64,000 nucleotides of DNA from a bacterium (GCA_004299235.1 SCQL01000024.1:1-64000); one strand, 5' to 3'. Positions 8,228 to 17,029 are shown, counted from the first letter of the stretch. Program-made: numbers and translations. Notes: a model not told the origin generated them from the letters alone.

Positions 8228-9673
8228 TTAAACGTCGCTGTAGAGCATGAACTCCCACGGGTGCGGCCGCAGAGCCACCTGCTCGACCTCCCGCTTGCGC
8301 TTGTAGTCGATCCAGGTGTCGATGACGTCCTTGGTGAAGACCCCGCCCTCCAGGAGGAACGCGTGGTCATTCTCGAGCGCGTCCAGGGCCTCGCCGAGCG
8401 AACCCGGCACCGACTTGATCTTGGCCTTCTCTTCGCCGTCGAGCTCGTAGATGTCCTTGTCGACCGGCTCCGGAGGCAGGATCTTGTGCTTGATCCCGTC
8501 GAGTCCGGCCATCAGGCAGGCGGCGAACGCGAGGTAGGGGTTCGCGGCCGGGTCAGGCGAGCGGAACTCGACACGCTTGGTCTTGGGGTCGGTCGAGTAC
8601 ATCGGGATCCGGACGCACGCGGAGCGGTTTCGCTTCGAATAGACGAGGTTGATCGGCGCCTCGTAGCCGGGGACCAGCCGTCGATACGAGTTGGTCGTCG
8701 GCGCGCAAATGGCAAGCAGCGCCGGCGCGTGCTTGAGCAGTCCGCCGATGTAATGCACGGCGGTCTGGCTCAGGCCGGCATAGCCGTCCGCATCGGCGAA
8801 CAGGTTCTGCCCGTCCTTCCACAGGCTCTGGTGCACGTGCATCCCGGACCCGTTGTCCTGGAACAGCGGCTTGGGCATGAAGTTCGCCACGTAGCCGTGC
8901 TGCGCCGCGACGTTCTTGATCACGTATTTGAAGACCATGAGCTTGTCGCCCATCTTGGTCAGGGAGTCGAAGCGCATGTCGATCTCAGCCTGGCCGGCCG
9001 TGCCGACCTCGTGGTGCTGGACCTCGACCCGCACGCCCGCCTCGAGCAGCTTGAGCATGATCTCGGAGCGGAGATCCTGGAACTTGTCTGTCGGCGGCAC
9101 CGGGAAGTAGCCCTCCTTGTGCCGCGGCCGGAAGGCCAGGTTGGGCTCGGAGTTCTTGCCCGAGTTCCAGATGCCCTCCTCCGAATCGATGTGGTAGTAG
9201 CCGCTGTACGCGTTCTGGTCGAAGCGGAGCGAGTTGAAGATGTAGAACTCCGCCTCCGGCCCCCAGTAGCTGACGTCGGCGATCCCCGACCGCTTGAGAT
9301 GCTCCTCCGCCTTCCTGGCGATGAAGCGCGCGTCGCGGGTGTACGGCTCGCGATTGATGGGGTCGATGACGTCACAGATGAGAAACAGGGTCTTGTGCGA
9401 TAGGCAGGGGTCGATCGTCGCGGAGTCCGGGTCCGGGATGAGCAGCATGTCGCTCTCATCGATCGCCTGGAAGCCGCGGATGCTGGAGCCGTCGAATCCG
9501 AGCCCGTTGGTGAAGCTGTCAACCTGCAGCTCACCGAGCGGCAGGCTGAAATGCTGCCACGTGCCGGGAAGGTCGATGAAGCGGACGTCGACGATCTCGA
9601 CGCCCTGGGCTTTCGCCCGCTCGATCACCTCGCGCGGGCTGGTCTTGCTGACGGACTTGGTCTGTATCGCCAT
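8228..9673 (-). CDS. glnA: Glutamine synthetase type I (GSI-beta)
   Basis: A 481-residue GlnA that condenses glutamate, ammonium and ATP to glutamine as a cytoplasmic dodecamer. Visible signatures are FDGSSIRGF, the catalytic-metal region EAEFYIF, the ATP-binding KPLFQDNGSGMHVHQS, and NRSACVRIP. The adenylylation site motif K-I-x5-V-D-K-D-I-Y is present, with Tyr409 in DKDIYEL, so it belongs to the GSI-beta class that can be adenylylated. AGGAGG (minus strand, 9678-9683) sits 4 nt before the ATG. It is divergent from amtB-glnK, grouping ammonium transport, sensing and assimilation. An intrinsic terminator follows the stop. Confidence 0.98.
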   Translation of the reverse strand: MAIQTKSVSKTSPREVIERAKAQGVEIVDVRFIDLPGTWQHFSLPLGELQVDSFTNGLGFDGSSIRGFQAIDESDMLLIPDPDSATIDPCLSHKTLFLICDVIDPINREPYTRDARFIARKAEEHLKRSGIADVSYWGPEAEFYIFNSLRFDQNAYSGYYHIDSEEGIWNSGKNSEPNLAFRPRHKEGYFPVPPTDKFQDLRSEIMLKLLEAGVRVEVQHHEVGTAGQAEIDMRFDSLTKMGDKLMVFKYVIKNVAAQHGYVANFMPKPLFQDNGSGMHVHQSLWKDGQNLFADADGYAGLSQTAVHYIGGLLKHAPALLAICAPTTNSYRRLVPGYEAPINLVYSKRNRSACVRIPMYSTDPKTKRVEFRSPDPAANPYLAFAACLMAGLDGIKHKILPPEPVDKDIYELDGEEKAKIKSVPGSLGEALDALENDHAFLLEGGVFTKDVIDTWIDYKRKREVEQVALRPHPWEFMLYSDV

Positions 9674-9683
9674 TTACCCTCCT

Positions 9684-9955
9684 GAACCTGGGATTGCCGG
9701 GCGCGCTGGGCGCCCCTCGAATTTGACGGGCTCATGGCCATCGTAGGCGCCGAGCCGGCGAGGTTCACGGTGGCACTGGCACGAATTGGAAGCCACCGTT
9801 TATGTGTGGTTGACACGAGGAGAAATATCCACAGGTCGCACGGCTCGTGCGCTCTGCACAGGCTGAAGGGGGTTGGTTCGTACTCACCACACGTTTCGGC
9901 GGGCTGGCTGCGGGCCTAGCCTCATCGTCGAGCCGTCCCGGCGGCATCCACATTC
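9684..9955. other. Divergent glnA / amtB intergenic region
   Basis: About 270 bp between the glnA and amtB ribosome-binding sites. TTGACA occurs near 9808 on the plus strand but no convincing -10 follows at 17 nt. I looked for GlnR-type GTnAC-n6-GAAAC repeats and NtrC-type GC-N10-GC dyads and saw none that were convincing. No small gene is evident. Confidence 0.4.
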
Positions 9956-9971
9956 GGAGGTGACGTCAGCC

Positions 9972-11531
9972 TTGCCCACGCCGAGTCAAGACCTGAAGCG
10001 GTTGGAATCATCCCCTCACCGGACCTCTTCCCATGGGGAGAGGGCAGTCGCGCGAGCAGTCGGGAAGCGGAGTGCGGCGCTGGCCGTCGCCGCGGGCATG
10101 GCCTTGCTCGCCGCCCTTCTGCCGGCCGGCGTCCTCGCCGACGACAGCACCGCAACCCAGGCGGCGGGCGTCGCGGCGGACACGGTGTGGGTGATCGTCG
10201 CCGCCTGCTTCGTGATGTTCATGCAGGCCGGCTTCGCCATGCTCGAGGTCGGTTTCAGCCGCATGAAGAACGTGGGCACGGTGGTCGCCAAGGTGGTGAC
10301 CAACCTGAGCGTCAGCTCGGTCGCGTACTGGGCGGTCGGCTTCGGGGTGGCATTTGGCGCGGGAGGGCTCTTCGCCGTCATCGGCGGCAGCGGTTTCTTT
10401 CCCACCTTCAGCCCGGGCTCGCAGCTGAACCTGCCGGCAATCGCCTCCAGCACCGCGCCCGCCGCCGCCAAATGGTTCTTCGAGTTCGTGTTCTGCGCCG
10501 TCTCCCTGGCGATCGTCTGGGGGACGATGCTCGAACGGACCAAGTTCATCGTCTACATCCTGTTCGGCATCCCGTTTGCCGCTTTCATCTATCCGTTGGT
10601 CAGCCACCAGCTGTTCGGCGGCGGGTTCTTGATGGCGACTCTGGGTTCGCAGGACTTCGCCGGCTCGACGGTCGTCCACCTCACCGGCGCGACGGCCGGT
10701 TTCGCGGGCCTGCTCCTGCTCGGGCCGCGCATCGGCAAGTACGAACGCGGGCGAGCCAACGCGATCCCCGGCCACAACATGCCGCTTGCCCAGCTGGGCG
10801 TTCTCATCCTCTGGTTCGGGTGGTTCGGGTTCAATCCCGGCTCCACCCTCAACGCGACCAATCTGCACTTCGCGGACGTGGTGGTGGTGACGAACCTTGC
10901 CGCCGCCGGGGGCGCGGTGGCCGCGCTCGCCACGGTCTACATGATCACCAGGACCATGGATGTCGGCATGATCGGCAACGGCGCCATCGCGGCGCTGGTC
11001 GCCATCACCGCACCGTCAGGCTATGTCGAACCCTGGGCCGCGATCGTCATCGGAGCGGTCGCGGGCGTGATCGTGGTCGTGGGCGTGCTCGCCCTCGACC
11101 GGTACGTTGACGATCCGGTCGGCGCCCTGCCGGCCCACGGCCTGGCGGGCATCTGGGGCACGCTGAGCTGCGGATTGTTCACCGTGCCGGCGCTGGCCAA
11201 GTTCAACGGCGTTGGTCAGGGCGGCCTGTTCTACACCGGCAGCTTCCACCAGCTCGGCGCGCAGGCGATCGCCGTCACCGCGTCATTCGTGACGGTGTTC
11301 GTCCTCAGCTACGGGCTGTTCTGGGTCATCAAGCGCACGGTCGGCCTGCGCGTCTCCGCGTCCGAAGAGATGGAGGGCCTGGACATCAGCGAGCACGGGA
11401 TGTGGGGTTACCCCGAGTCCTTCATGCCCGTCCCGGGCGGCGTCTACCGGCAGCCGGACACGCCGACCGTCAACCCCCACCGGGGCCACGAACCGGCGGG
11501 CGCCGCGCAACAGGAGGTGGCGTCGGCATGA
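9972..11531 (+). CDS. amtB: Ammonium transporter AmtB
   Basis: An ammonium channel of about 519 residues with an N-terminal signal segment (ALAVAAGMALLAALLPAGVL) and eleven expected membrane helices. Family signatures visible are QAGFAMLEVGFSRMKNV, FFEFVFCAVSLAIVWGTMLER, STVVHLTGATAGFAGLLLLG (the twin-His pore region) and FGWFGFNPGS. TTG 9972 is chosen because a full Shine-Dalgarno GGAGGTGA (9956-9963) lies 8 nt before it; the frame is open further upstream to 9873 without homology. The leader before the signal segment contains a palindrome (10024-10043), so ATG 10099, at the start of the hydrophobic run, is an alternative. The stop overlaps glnK by 4 nt, the classic amtB-glnK pair in which PII plugs the channel when nitrogen is sufficient. 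Confidence 0.95.
   Translation: MPTPSQDLKRLESSPHRTSSHGERAVARAVGKRSAALAVAAGMALLAALLPAGVLADDSTATQAAGVAADTVWVIVAACFVMFMQAGFAMLEVGFSRMKNVGTVVAKVVTNLSVSSVAYWAVGFGVAFGAGGLFAVIGGSGFFPTFSPGSQLNLPAIASSTAPAAAKWFFEFVFCAVSLAIVWGTMLERTKFIVYILFGIPFAAFIYPLVSHQLFGGGFLMATLGSQDFAGSTVVHLTGATAGFAGLLLLGPRIGKYERGRANAIPGHNMPLAQLGVLILWFGWFGFNPGSTLNATNLHFADVVVVTNLAAAGGAVAALATVYMITRTMDVGMIGNGAIAALVAITAPSGYVEPWAAIVIGAVAGVIVVVGVLALDRYVDDPVGALPAHGLAGIWGTLSCGLFTVPALAKFNGVGQGGLFYTGSFHQLGAQAIAVTASFVTVFVLSYGLFWVIKRTVGLRVSASEEMEGLDISEHGMWGYPESFMPVPGGVYRQPDTPTVNPHRGHEPAGAAQQEVASA
10024..10043. repeat. REP-like hairpin CCTCTTCCC/GGGGAGAGG
   Basis: CCTCTTCCCATGGGGAGAGG forms an 8-bp stem (one G-T pair) and is preceded by CCCCTCACCGGA. 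It resembles hairpins at 11905, 31293 and 44936. Here it lies in the predicted N-terminal leader of amtB. Confidence 0.5.
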
Positions 11532-11896
11532 AGATGGTGGTCGCGATCATCCGTCACGAGCGGCTGCAGGAGGTCCAGGACGTGCTGGACGAGTGCGGGG
11601 TGTCGGGCGTCACCGTCACGGAGGTCAAAGGCTGCGGCGCGCAGCGAGGCTACACGGAGAAATACCGCGGAGCCGCCGTTCACATCTCGCTGCGGCCCCG
11701 GCTCAAGGTCGAAGCGGTGATGAAGACGGAGATAGTGGCGACAGTGGTCGACAAGATGGCCGTCGCCGCACGCACGGGCGAGGTGGGCGACGGCAAGATC
11801 TTCGTCATCGGCGTCGACGACGCGGTGCGCATCAGAACGGGCGAGCACGGCCCGGAGACGGTGCAGCATGCGCAAAGAGCGATGTGGGGCCATTGA
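11528..11896 (+). CDS. glnK: PII nitrogen-regulatory protein lacking Tyr51
   Basis: A 122-residue PII protein, normal family length, starting at an ATG that overlaps the amtB stop by 4 nt. The fold signatures are kept: TVTEVKGCGAQRGYTEKYRG (T-loop base), and GEVGDGKIFVIGVDDAVRIR (ATP/B- and C-loop region). Aligned to E. coli GlnB, Tyr46 is retained but residue 51, the tyrosine that is uridylylated or adenylylated in proteobacteria and actinobacteria, is Val, in YRGAAV; residue 49 is Ala, so the cyanobacterial Ser49 phosphosite is missing too. It should still bind ATP/ADP and 2-oxoglutarate and regulate AmtB, but without covalent T-loop control at the known positions. Confidence 0.95.
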   Translation: MKMVVAIIRHERLQEVQDVLDECGVSGVTVTEVKGCGAQRGYTEKYRGAAVHISLRPRLKVEAVMKTEIVATVVDKMAVAARTGEVGDGKIFVIGVDDAVRIRTGEHGPETVQHAQRAMWGH

Positions 11897-11904
11897 CGGA
11901 ACAG

Positions 11905-11935
11905 GTGAGAGGGAACCCGCAGGGTTCCCTCTCAC
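11905..11935. terminator. Perfect 14-bp hairpin between convergent glnK and trxA
   Basis: GTGAGAGGGAACCC and GGGTTCCCTCTCAC pair perfectly around a GCA loop, 8 nt after the glnK stop and 15 nt beyond the trxA stop. No U-tract follows on either strand, so it may act as a weak bidirectional terminator or transcript-end stabiliser. Its arms share the CCTCTC/GAGAGG core with other hairpins in the window. Confidence 0.6.
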
Positions 11936-11950
11936 GGCGCTTTCTACGGG

Positions 11951-12292
11951 TTAGGCGGCGGCGACGCCGACGTTCTTTTCGATCCAGGCCTTGATCGGGG
12001 CCGCCCCACCGGGGTAGCCGACCAGCCGGTCGACCAGCTTCCCGTCACGGAACAGGCCCAGGGTCGGGATCCCCATCACGCCGTAGCGGATGGCGATGTC
12101 CTGGTTGAGATCGACGTCGAGCTTGCCGATGGTCACCTTGCCCGCATACTCACCGGCCAGCTGTTCCACGACCGGCGTCATCATGCGGCAGGGGCCGCAC
12201 CAGTCGGCGTAGAAATCGACCATCACGGGCTCGCTGGCTTGGAGCACGTCGGCCTCGAAGGTCTGGCTGTCGAAGTGCTTGATGTTGTTCAT
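11951..12292 (-). CDS. trxA: Thioredoxin
   Basis: A 113-residue thioredoxin: [15 protein letters not shown] contains the redox CGPC active site, followed by [22 protein letters not shown] with the cis-Pro after Ile. The length and spacing are typical for a cytoplasmic disulfide reductase. The ATG at 12292 is chosen because the sequence starts [12 protein letters not shown] as in TrxA proteins; the open frame continues upstream without homology through the antisense of the neighbouring glycosyltransferase gene. It is convergent with glnK and divergent from the glycosyltransferase. Confidence 0.96.
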   Translation of the reverse strand: MNNIKHFDSQTFEADVLQASEPVMVDFYADWCGPCRMMTPVVEQLAGEYAGKVTIGKLDVDLNQDIAIRYGVMGIPTLGLFRDGKLVDRLVGYPGGAAPIKAWIEKNVGVAAA

Positions 12293-12361
12293 GTCCACTG
12301 AAAGCGCGGCGCCGCTGAAGCTATTCCGACCCCTCCAAGCCGGCGGTCCCATAATCGGGCG

Positions 12362-13897
12362 GTGACCACCCTCCCCGCGGACCGCCCGGCGCCGGCTCTC
12401 GAGCAGGCGTGGCGGCAGTTCGGCGCCCGCCTGTTCGAGGCTGCCCCCGGTCTTGTCACCTGGGTGCTTCTGCTGGCGCCGGCGTGGATCCCGATCGTCT
12501 TCCAATCGCCTGGAGCGCTGGCGGTCGCGGTCTCGGTCCTGGTCTTCGACATCTACTGGATGCTGCGCGCGATCACGGTGGTGACCGGGGTCTACAGCAC
12601 GCTGTTCCGGATGCGGCGGGACATGGGGCAGGACTGGCTGGCGCTGTGTCGCGAGGATCAGGCGCATGGCGCCCACGACCCGCTTCAGTACTACCACCTG
12701 TGCGTCATCCCGACCTATACCGAGCCGTACCACGTGCTCGAGCGGACGGTGCAGGCGATCGTGGATTCCAACTACCCGCCCGAGCTGAAGATGGTCGGGA
12801 TCATCACCCGCGAGACGGACAAGCCAGGGTGGGAGAACGTGGCCCGGTTGAAGGCCAAGTTCGGGGACCAGGTACGCGGCTTTTATCACATCAAAGACCC
12901 GCTCGAGCCCGGGATCGTGATCGGCAAATCCGCCGCCATGAACTGGGGCGGCCGCTGGATGGTCCGGGTGCTGACCGAGGAGGGTTACGACCTCGGTCAG
13001 GTGCTCATCACCGACCTGGATTCCGATTACCGCGTCCATCCGCAGTACTTCGCGTGGATCAGCTGGCATCACGCCCGGGAGGCGATGCGCGATTACCTGA
13101 TCTGGCAGCCGGTGCCGCTGTTCCACAACAACATCTGGCAGGTGCCGATGGCCGTGCGGATCATGTCGTCGAGCACGTCGCAGTGGCAGATGTTCCTGCA
13201 TTCGCGGCCCCACCGCCTCGTGGCCTTCAGCAGCTACACGTGCAGCCTGGAGTTCGTGCACGGCGTGGGCTATTGGGACAAGGACGTGATCCCGGAAGAC
13301 TCGCGGTTCTACTGGAAGGCCTTCTTCACCTTCGGCGAGCGCTTTGCCGTCAAGTCGGTCTACCTGCCGCTGTACGGCGATTCACCCAAGTCCCGCGACT
13401 ACGCGTCGACTCACATGAGCCAGTACAACCAGATCAAGCGTTGGGCGTGGGGCATTACCGACGTGCCATATGTCCTCGCCCGCCTGTTCAAGCATCCCGA
13501 GATCCCGCTGGGGCTGCGGATCAGGCGCTTCATGAACCTGTTCCTGAACCACCTGAACTGGATCTTCCTGCCGCTGTTCCTGATGTTCGGCGCCTCGGTG
13601 CCCATCTGGGTGAGCGTCGACTTCTCGCTCACCGACCTGGGCCAGACGCTGTGGTCTTACTCCGGCATCCTGTTGTCGACCACGCTGTCGACGGTGGTCT
13701 TCTTCGTGTACGTCGAAATCAGGATGCTGCCGCCGAAGCCGGCCGAATGGCCGCTCTGGAAGAAAGGAGCCGTCCACCTGCAGTACCTCGCGTACCCGAT
13801 CGTCGGCCTGGTCCTGAGCGTGCTGCCCGCGTTGGAGGCCCACACCCGGCTGCTGATGGGCCGCTACCTGGAATATCGCGTCACCGAGAAGGTGTGA
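12362..13897 (+). CDS. Membrane-bound family 2-type glycosyltransferase
   Basis: A 511-residue processive-type glycosyltransferase. Two hydrophobic segments (about 30-50 and 53-75) precede a cytoplasmic GT-A domain containing CVIPTYTEP, the metal-binding DLDSD in [13 protein letters not shown], and QIKRWAWG, equivalent to the Q-x-x-R-W motif of cellulose/hyaluronan synthase-like enzymes. Three or four C-terminal TM helices follow (about 400-490). The start is GTG 12362; CATAAT lies 6 nt upstream and could be the -10 of a leaderless message. It would transfer sugars from a nucleotide-activated donor at the membrane; product and acceptor are unknown. It stands alone between trxA and the cytochrome complex. 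Confidence 0.85.
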   Translation: MTTLPADRPAPALEQAWRQFGARLFEAAPGLVTWVLLLAPAWIPIVFQSPGALAVAVSVLVFDIYWMLRAITVVTGVYSTLFRMRRDMGQDWLALCREDQAHGAHDPLQYYHLCVIPTYTEPYHVLERTVQAIVDSNYPPELKMVGIITRETDKPGWENVARLKAKFGDQVRGFYHIKDPLEPGIVIGKSAAMNWGGRWMVRVLTEEGYDLGQVLITDLDSDYRVHPQYFAWISWHHAREAMRDYLIWQPVPLFHNNIWQVPMAVRIMSSSTSQWQMFLHSRPHRLVAFSSYTCSLEFVHGVGYWDKDVIPEDSRFYWKAFFTFGERFAVKSVYLPLYGDSPKSRDYASTHMSQYNQIKRWAWGITDVPYVLARLFKHPEIPLGLRIRRFMNLFLNHLNWIFLPLFLMFGASVPIWVSVDFSLTDLGQTLWSYSGILLSTTLSTVVFFVYVEIRMLPPKPAEWPLWKKGAVHLQYLAYPIVGLVLSVLPALEAHTRLLMGRYLEYRVTEKV

Positions 13898-13927
13898 CGG
13901 GCGAAGCGACTCGTGCGGGTGGCTGTC

Positions 13928-14605
13928 TCAGGCCCCGCAGACGGGGCTGTTGATGATCCAGGGCAGGCAGAACTGCGGCCCGGCCAGGGCCCATATGGTC
14001 AGCAGCGCGACGATGCTCAGGCCGACCACCCAGAGCGTGCCGGTGATGATGTTGCGCCCGGGCACCGGCCAGGTCCTCCAGCCGAGGCGGCGGGCCATCT
14101 TGGGGCCGGCGATGGAGTCGATGAACGGCCAGAGCAGGAGCCCGACGACCACGATCGGCGGGATGACCAGGGACATGATCAGCTCCGGTCCGAGCTTCAG
14201 GAACTGGAACAGGAAGAGGAAGTACCAGTCGGGCCGCGGGATCGTGACCGTGCGCGGATCGGCCGACGTTTCCAGCTGCAGGTTCCTCTGCACGAAGGCG
14301 GCGAGCAGGCCGACCGTCACCAGCATCATCACGGCGATGATCGGGTAGGGCCAGAAGTGATCCGGGAAGAACGGATGGGTCTCGTCGTCGGGCATGTCAT
14401 CCGCGAGGTGATGCCCGGCTGCGCCCATCAGGATGGGGAACAGGGCGAGGCCGACCAGCACCGGGTACAGGATGTGGTCGGGGCCGACCGGCAGACGCTT
14501 CCATTCAGGCTCGAGGGTGTGGCCGGAAGGGGACTCGGCTTCGACGACCGGCACCCGGACCGCTGTGGCTGCGCCCGGACCCTCCCGGCGGATGTCTTCG
14601 CTCAT
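13928..14605 (-). CDS. petD: Cytochrome b subunit IV-like protein (C-terminal half of cytochrome b)
   Basis: A 225-residue membrane protein with an N-terminal cytoplasmic segment of about 50 residues and four likely TM helices. IPRPDWYFLFLFQFLK carries the PDWY motif, the equivalent of PEWY at the quinol-oxidation site. It supplies the C-terminal half of a split cytochrome b, as in b6f complexes and many Gram-positive menaquinol oxidases. It is the third gene of a Rieske-cytochrome b6-subunit IV operon and starts 1 nt after the cytochrome b6 stop. The C-terminus ends CLPWIINSPVCGA, with two cysteines; no haem-c CxxCH motif is present. Confidence 0.92.
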   Translation of the reverse strand: MSEDIRREGPGAATAVRVPVVEAESPSGHTLEPEWKRLPVGPDHILYPVLVGLALFPILMGAAGHHLADDMPDDETHPFFPDHFWPYPIIAVMMLVTVGLLAAFVQRNLQLETSADPRTVTIPRPDWYFLFLFQFLKLGPELIMSLVIPPIVVVGLLLWPFIDSIAGPKMARRLGWRTWPVPGRNIITGTLWVVGLSIVALLTIWALAGPQFCLPWIINSPVCGA

Positions 14606-14606
14606 C

Positions 14607-15302
14607 TCACATCGGCTCCGAGATGCCGTGAGCGCGGATGAAGCGGAAGTGCACGTACATCAACAGCGTGATCAGGGCCGGGAGAAGGAACACGTGGATG
14701 GTGAAGAAGCGCTGGAGGGTGGGCGGTCCCACCACGGGTCCGCCCTGCAGCACGTCCTTGATGAAGGCGCCGAGCTGCGCCGGCGGAGCGGAGCCCGCGA
14801 TCTTGATCGTGACCTCGGTGGCGAAGTAGGCCTTGGTGTCCCAGGGCAGGAGGTAACCGGTGAGCGAGAAGGCAAGGACGATCAGCAGCATGAGCACGCC
14901 GACCATCCAGTTGAGCTCACGCGGTGCGCGGTAGGATCCGGTCCAGTAGACCCTCGCCATGTGGACCAGCACCATGATGATCAGCAGGTTGGCGCCCCAG
15001 AAGTGGACGCCGCGGATCAGCCAGCCCAGGTACACGCTGTTCTGGATGAAATTGACGCTGGTGTAGGCGGGCGCCGGGCTGCCGGTCGCGTCGGGGACGT
15101 AGTAGAGCGCGAGCAGGATGCCGGTCAGCAGCTGCAGGACGATGAGGATGAAGACCATCCCGCCAAAGCAGTAGTAGAAAGCGTTGGCGAAGTTCGGCAC
15201 GCGCTGGTAGAGGGCTTCGTCGACCGACTTCGTGAACGGATAGCGCTCGTCCAGCCAGTCCACGACCGCCATCTGGATTTCGCGCGGGTGGGGGATTGCC
15301 AT
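14607..15302 (-). CDS. petB: Cytochrome b6-type subunit
   Basis: A 231-residue di-haem cytochrome b N-terminal half with four TM helices. Haem ligand histidines are in GVHFWGANLLIIMVLVHMAR (helix B) and in IHVFLLPALITLLMYVHFR (helix D). FSLTGYLLPWDTKAYFATEV is the conserved helix C/loop region of the quinol site. Together with the downstream subunit IV gene it makes a full cytochrome b core that transfers electrons from menaquinol to the Rieske protein. No cytochrome c1/f gene is in the window, so the c-type partner must be encoded elsewhere. Confidence 0.96.
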   Translation of the reverse strand: MAIPHPREIQMAVVDWLDERYPFTKSVDEALYQRVPNFANAFYYCFGGMVFILIVLQLLTGILLALYYVPDATGSPAPAYTSVNFIQNSVYLGWLIRGVHFWGANLLIIMVLVHMARVYWTGSYRAPRELNWMVGVLMLLIVLAFSLTGYLLPWDTKAYFATEVTIKIAGSAPPAQLGAFIKDVLQGGPVVGPPTLQRFFTIHVFLLPALITLLMYVHFRFIRAHGISEPM

Positions 15303-15311
15303 CAGGATTCC

Positions 15312-15848
15312 CTAAAACCCGAGGGTGATGCCGTCCACCTGGATGGTGTTGGGGTCATCGCCTTGCTTCCAGCTGAGGTGCGAAAGTGGATAGGCAGCCG
15401 GGCCGTGGCGCACGGTCCCGTCGAGATGGAACTTTGAGCCGTGGCACGGGCAGTCGAAGCCGGACTTGTCCGAGTTGACGGCGACCGAGCATCCGAGGTG
15501 TGAGCAGTTGATGGCGAGCACCTCCACCTTGCCCTGGTTCTTGACCACGAACCCACCGAACGCAAGGTCGCCGGCGGCGTTGTCGCCACCGCCGTCGGCC
15601 ATGATGAAGGCCGAATTGGGGCTCGTCGGAGCGTCGAACTTGATCGCCTCTCCGTCACCGAGCTGATCGATGGCCTTGTCGAGAGAAACCTTCACCGGTT
15701 GCTTCTTCTGGCCCTTCGGCGGAGCCGGCCAGAGGTAGACCAGGATGGGAGCGAGTCCGGTGACGACCGTCGCCGTCATGAGCATGGCCATCCACCAACC
15801 GAGAAAGGTTCGTCGTGTGAGCTGCTGCGGCGCTGAGGCGTCTGCCAT
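15312..15848 (-). CDS. petC: Rieske iron-sulfur protein of the bc/b6f-type complex
   Basis: A 178-residue Rieske subunit. An N-terminal twin-Arg-like motif TRRTFLGWW precedes a TM anchor (about 17-40). The [2Fe-2S] cluster motifs are CSHLGC and CPCHGSKF, including the two Cys and two His ligands and the disulfide cysteines. It would accept electrons from menaquinol on the outer face. First gene of the petC-petB-petD operon. A TAGAAT hexamer 9 nt before the ATG and no ribosome-binding site suggest a leaderless transcript. Confidence 0.95.
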   Translation of the reverse strand: MADASAPQQLTRRTFLGWWMAMLMTATVVTGLAPILVYLWPAPPKGQKKQPVKVSLDKAIDQLGDGEAIKFDAPTSPNSAFIMADGGGDNAAGDLAFGGFVVKNQGKVEVLAINCSHLGCSVAVNSDKSGFDCPCHGSKFHLDGTVRHGPAAYPLSHLSWKQGDDPNTIQVDGITLGF

Positions 15849-15857
15849 CCGGCCAGA

Positions 15858-15863
15858 ATTCTA
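15858..15863 (-). promoter_or_regulatory. Candidate -10 (TAGAAT) of the Rieske operon
   Basis: TAGAAT on the minus strand ends 9 nt before the petC ATG. Expected initiation about 7 nt after the hexamer would place the 5' end essentially at the start codon. Confidence 0.55.
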
Positions 15864-15878
15864 ATCGTCCTAACGTTT

Positions 15879-16859
15879 TCAGCGCGGGGCCGGCAGGCCG
15901 ATCGCCTGGCGCACCTCGGCCATGGTCTGGCGCGCGACGGCCCTGGCTGTTTCGCTGCCCTGCTCGAGGATCCCGCCGACCTGTTCCGGGCCGAGCTCGG
16001 CCCGGAGCTCGCGAAACGGACGGAACTTCTCGATCATGCGCTCCGCCAGGAGTTTCTTCTTGTCGTGGCATCCGATCTGGGCTCTGCGGCACAGATCCCA
16101 GTAGTGCTGCCAGTCGTCGAAAAAGAACTTGTACAGGGCGCACACGTTGCAGGTGCGGGGATGACCGGGCTGGGTCCTGTAGATGCGCTTGACGTCGGTG
16201 ACCATGGAGAGGACCTGCTTACGCAGGACCTCGGGTTCGTCGGTCACGCCGACGACGTTGCCGACGGTCTTCGACATTCGTTGCTTGCCATCCGTGCCCT
16301 TGATGAGCGGCGCCTCGGTGAGGAGGGCGCGAGGTTCGGGGAAGACGGGCGCGTAGGTGCGGTTGAACTTGCGCACGACCTCGCGGATGAGCTCCAGGTG
16401 AGGCAGCTGATCCTTGCCGACGGGCACGCCGGCGCCCTTGACGAGGACGATGTCGGCGCCCTGGAGGACGGGGTAGGAGAGCAGCCCGAGGTTCACGTTG
16501 TCGGGATGCTTTTTCGCCATCTCCTTGAAGGTCGGGGTGCGGAGGACCCAGCTCAGCGGCGTGACCATGGAGAGCAGCAGGGAGAGCTCAGCGACCTCCG
16601 GGACCTTGGATTGCTGATAGATCACGCTGCGGCTGGGGTCGAGCCCGACCGCGATCAGGTCCGCGGTCAGATCGAAGATCTTGCTCTCGACGGTGTGGCC
16701 GTCGGGCTCCGTGGTCAGGGCGTGGTAGTCAGCGACGAAGTAGAAGCATTCGTACTGTTTCTGGAGGTCGACCCAGTTCTTGGCGGCGCCGAGGTAATTG
16801 CCCAGGTGGAAACGTCCGGTCGGACGCATGCCACTGAGGATCCGGATTCGCTCAGCCAT
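15879..16859 (-). CDS. trpS: Tryptophanyl-tRNA synthetase
   Basis: A 326-residue class Ic synthetase that charges tRNA-Trp. The HIGH-like motif is PTGRFHLGNY, the KMSKS-like motif is KQRMSKTVGN, and the tryptophan-pocket helix contains GADIVLVKGAGVPVGKDQ. Four cysteines cluster in the anticodon-binding region as CNVC, then C-x6-C after 16 residues (LCRRAQIGC); this recalls, with altered spacing, the [4Fe-4S] cysteines of Thermotoga-type TrpRS. It is upstream of the Rieske operon on the same strand. TAGACT 9 nt before the ATG is a likely -10. Confidence 0.96.
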   Translation of the reverse strand: MAERIRILSGMRPTGRFHLGNYLGAAKNWVDLQKQYECFYFVADYHALTTEPDGHTVESKIFDLTADLIAVGLDPSRSVIYQQSKVPEVAELSLLLSMVTPLSWVLRTPTFKEMAKKHPDNVNLGLLSYPVLQGADIVLVKGAGVPVGKDQLPHLELIREVVRKFNRTYAPVFPEPRALLTEAPLIKGTDGKQRMSKTVGNVVGVTDEPEVLRKQVLSMVTDVKRIYRTQPGHPRTCNVCALYKFFFDDWQHYWDLCRRAQIGCHDKKKLLAERMIEKFRPFRELRAELGPEQVGGILEQGSETARAVARQTMAEVRQAIGLPAPR

Positions 16860-16868
16860 TGGCCGAGG

Positions 16869-16874
16869 AGTCTA
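16869..16874 (-). promoter_or_regulatory. Candidate -10 (TAGACT) of trpS
   Basis: TAGACT on the minus strand is followed by 9 nt and then the trpS ATG, with no Shine-Dalgarno in between. Consistent with a leaderless message. Confidence 0.55.
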
Positions 16875-17029
16875 ACGGTGCTCCCCGTCCAGGGCGGATC
16901 CCAGCTCCGTGATCGCGCGCCCCCGGAGCGCGAGCCCTCCCCAAATCCACCCGGCCGGGGGGCTCGGTGCGGCTGCCACCGGAGTGCGGCCGGGCGGCGC
17001 CGCCGCCGATAGCGCCCTCGACCGGGGAT

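Noticed and set aside
9684-9955. GlnR or NtrC operators between glnA and amtB
   Set aside because: I looked for GTnAC/GAAAC repeats and GC-N10-GC dyads; only isolated partial matches were present.
12293-13261. Extension of the thioredoxin frame to a 436-residue protein
   Set aside because: The extra 323 residues are antisense to the glycosyltransferase gene and low-complexity; a thioredoxin of normal length starts at 12292.
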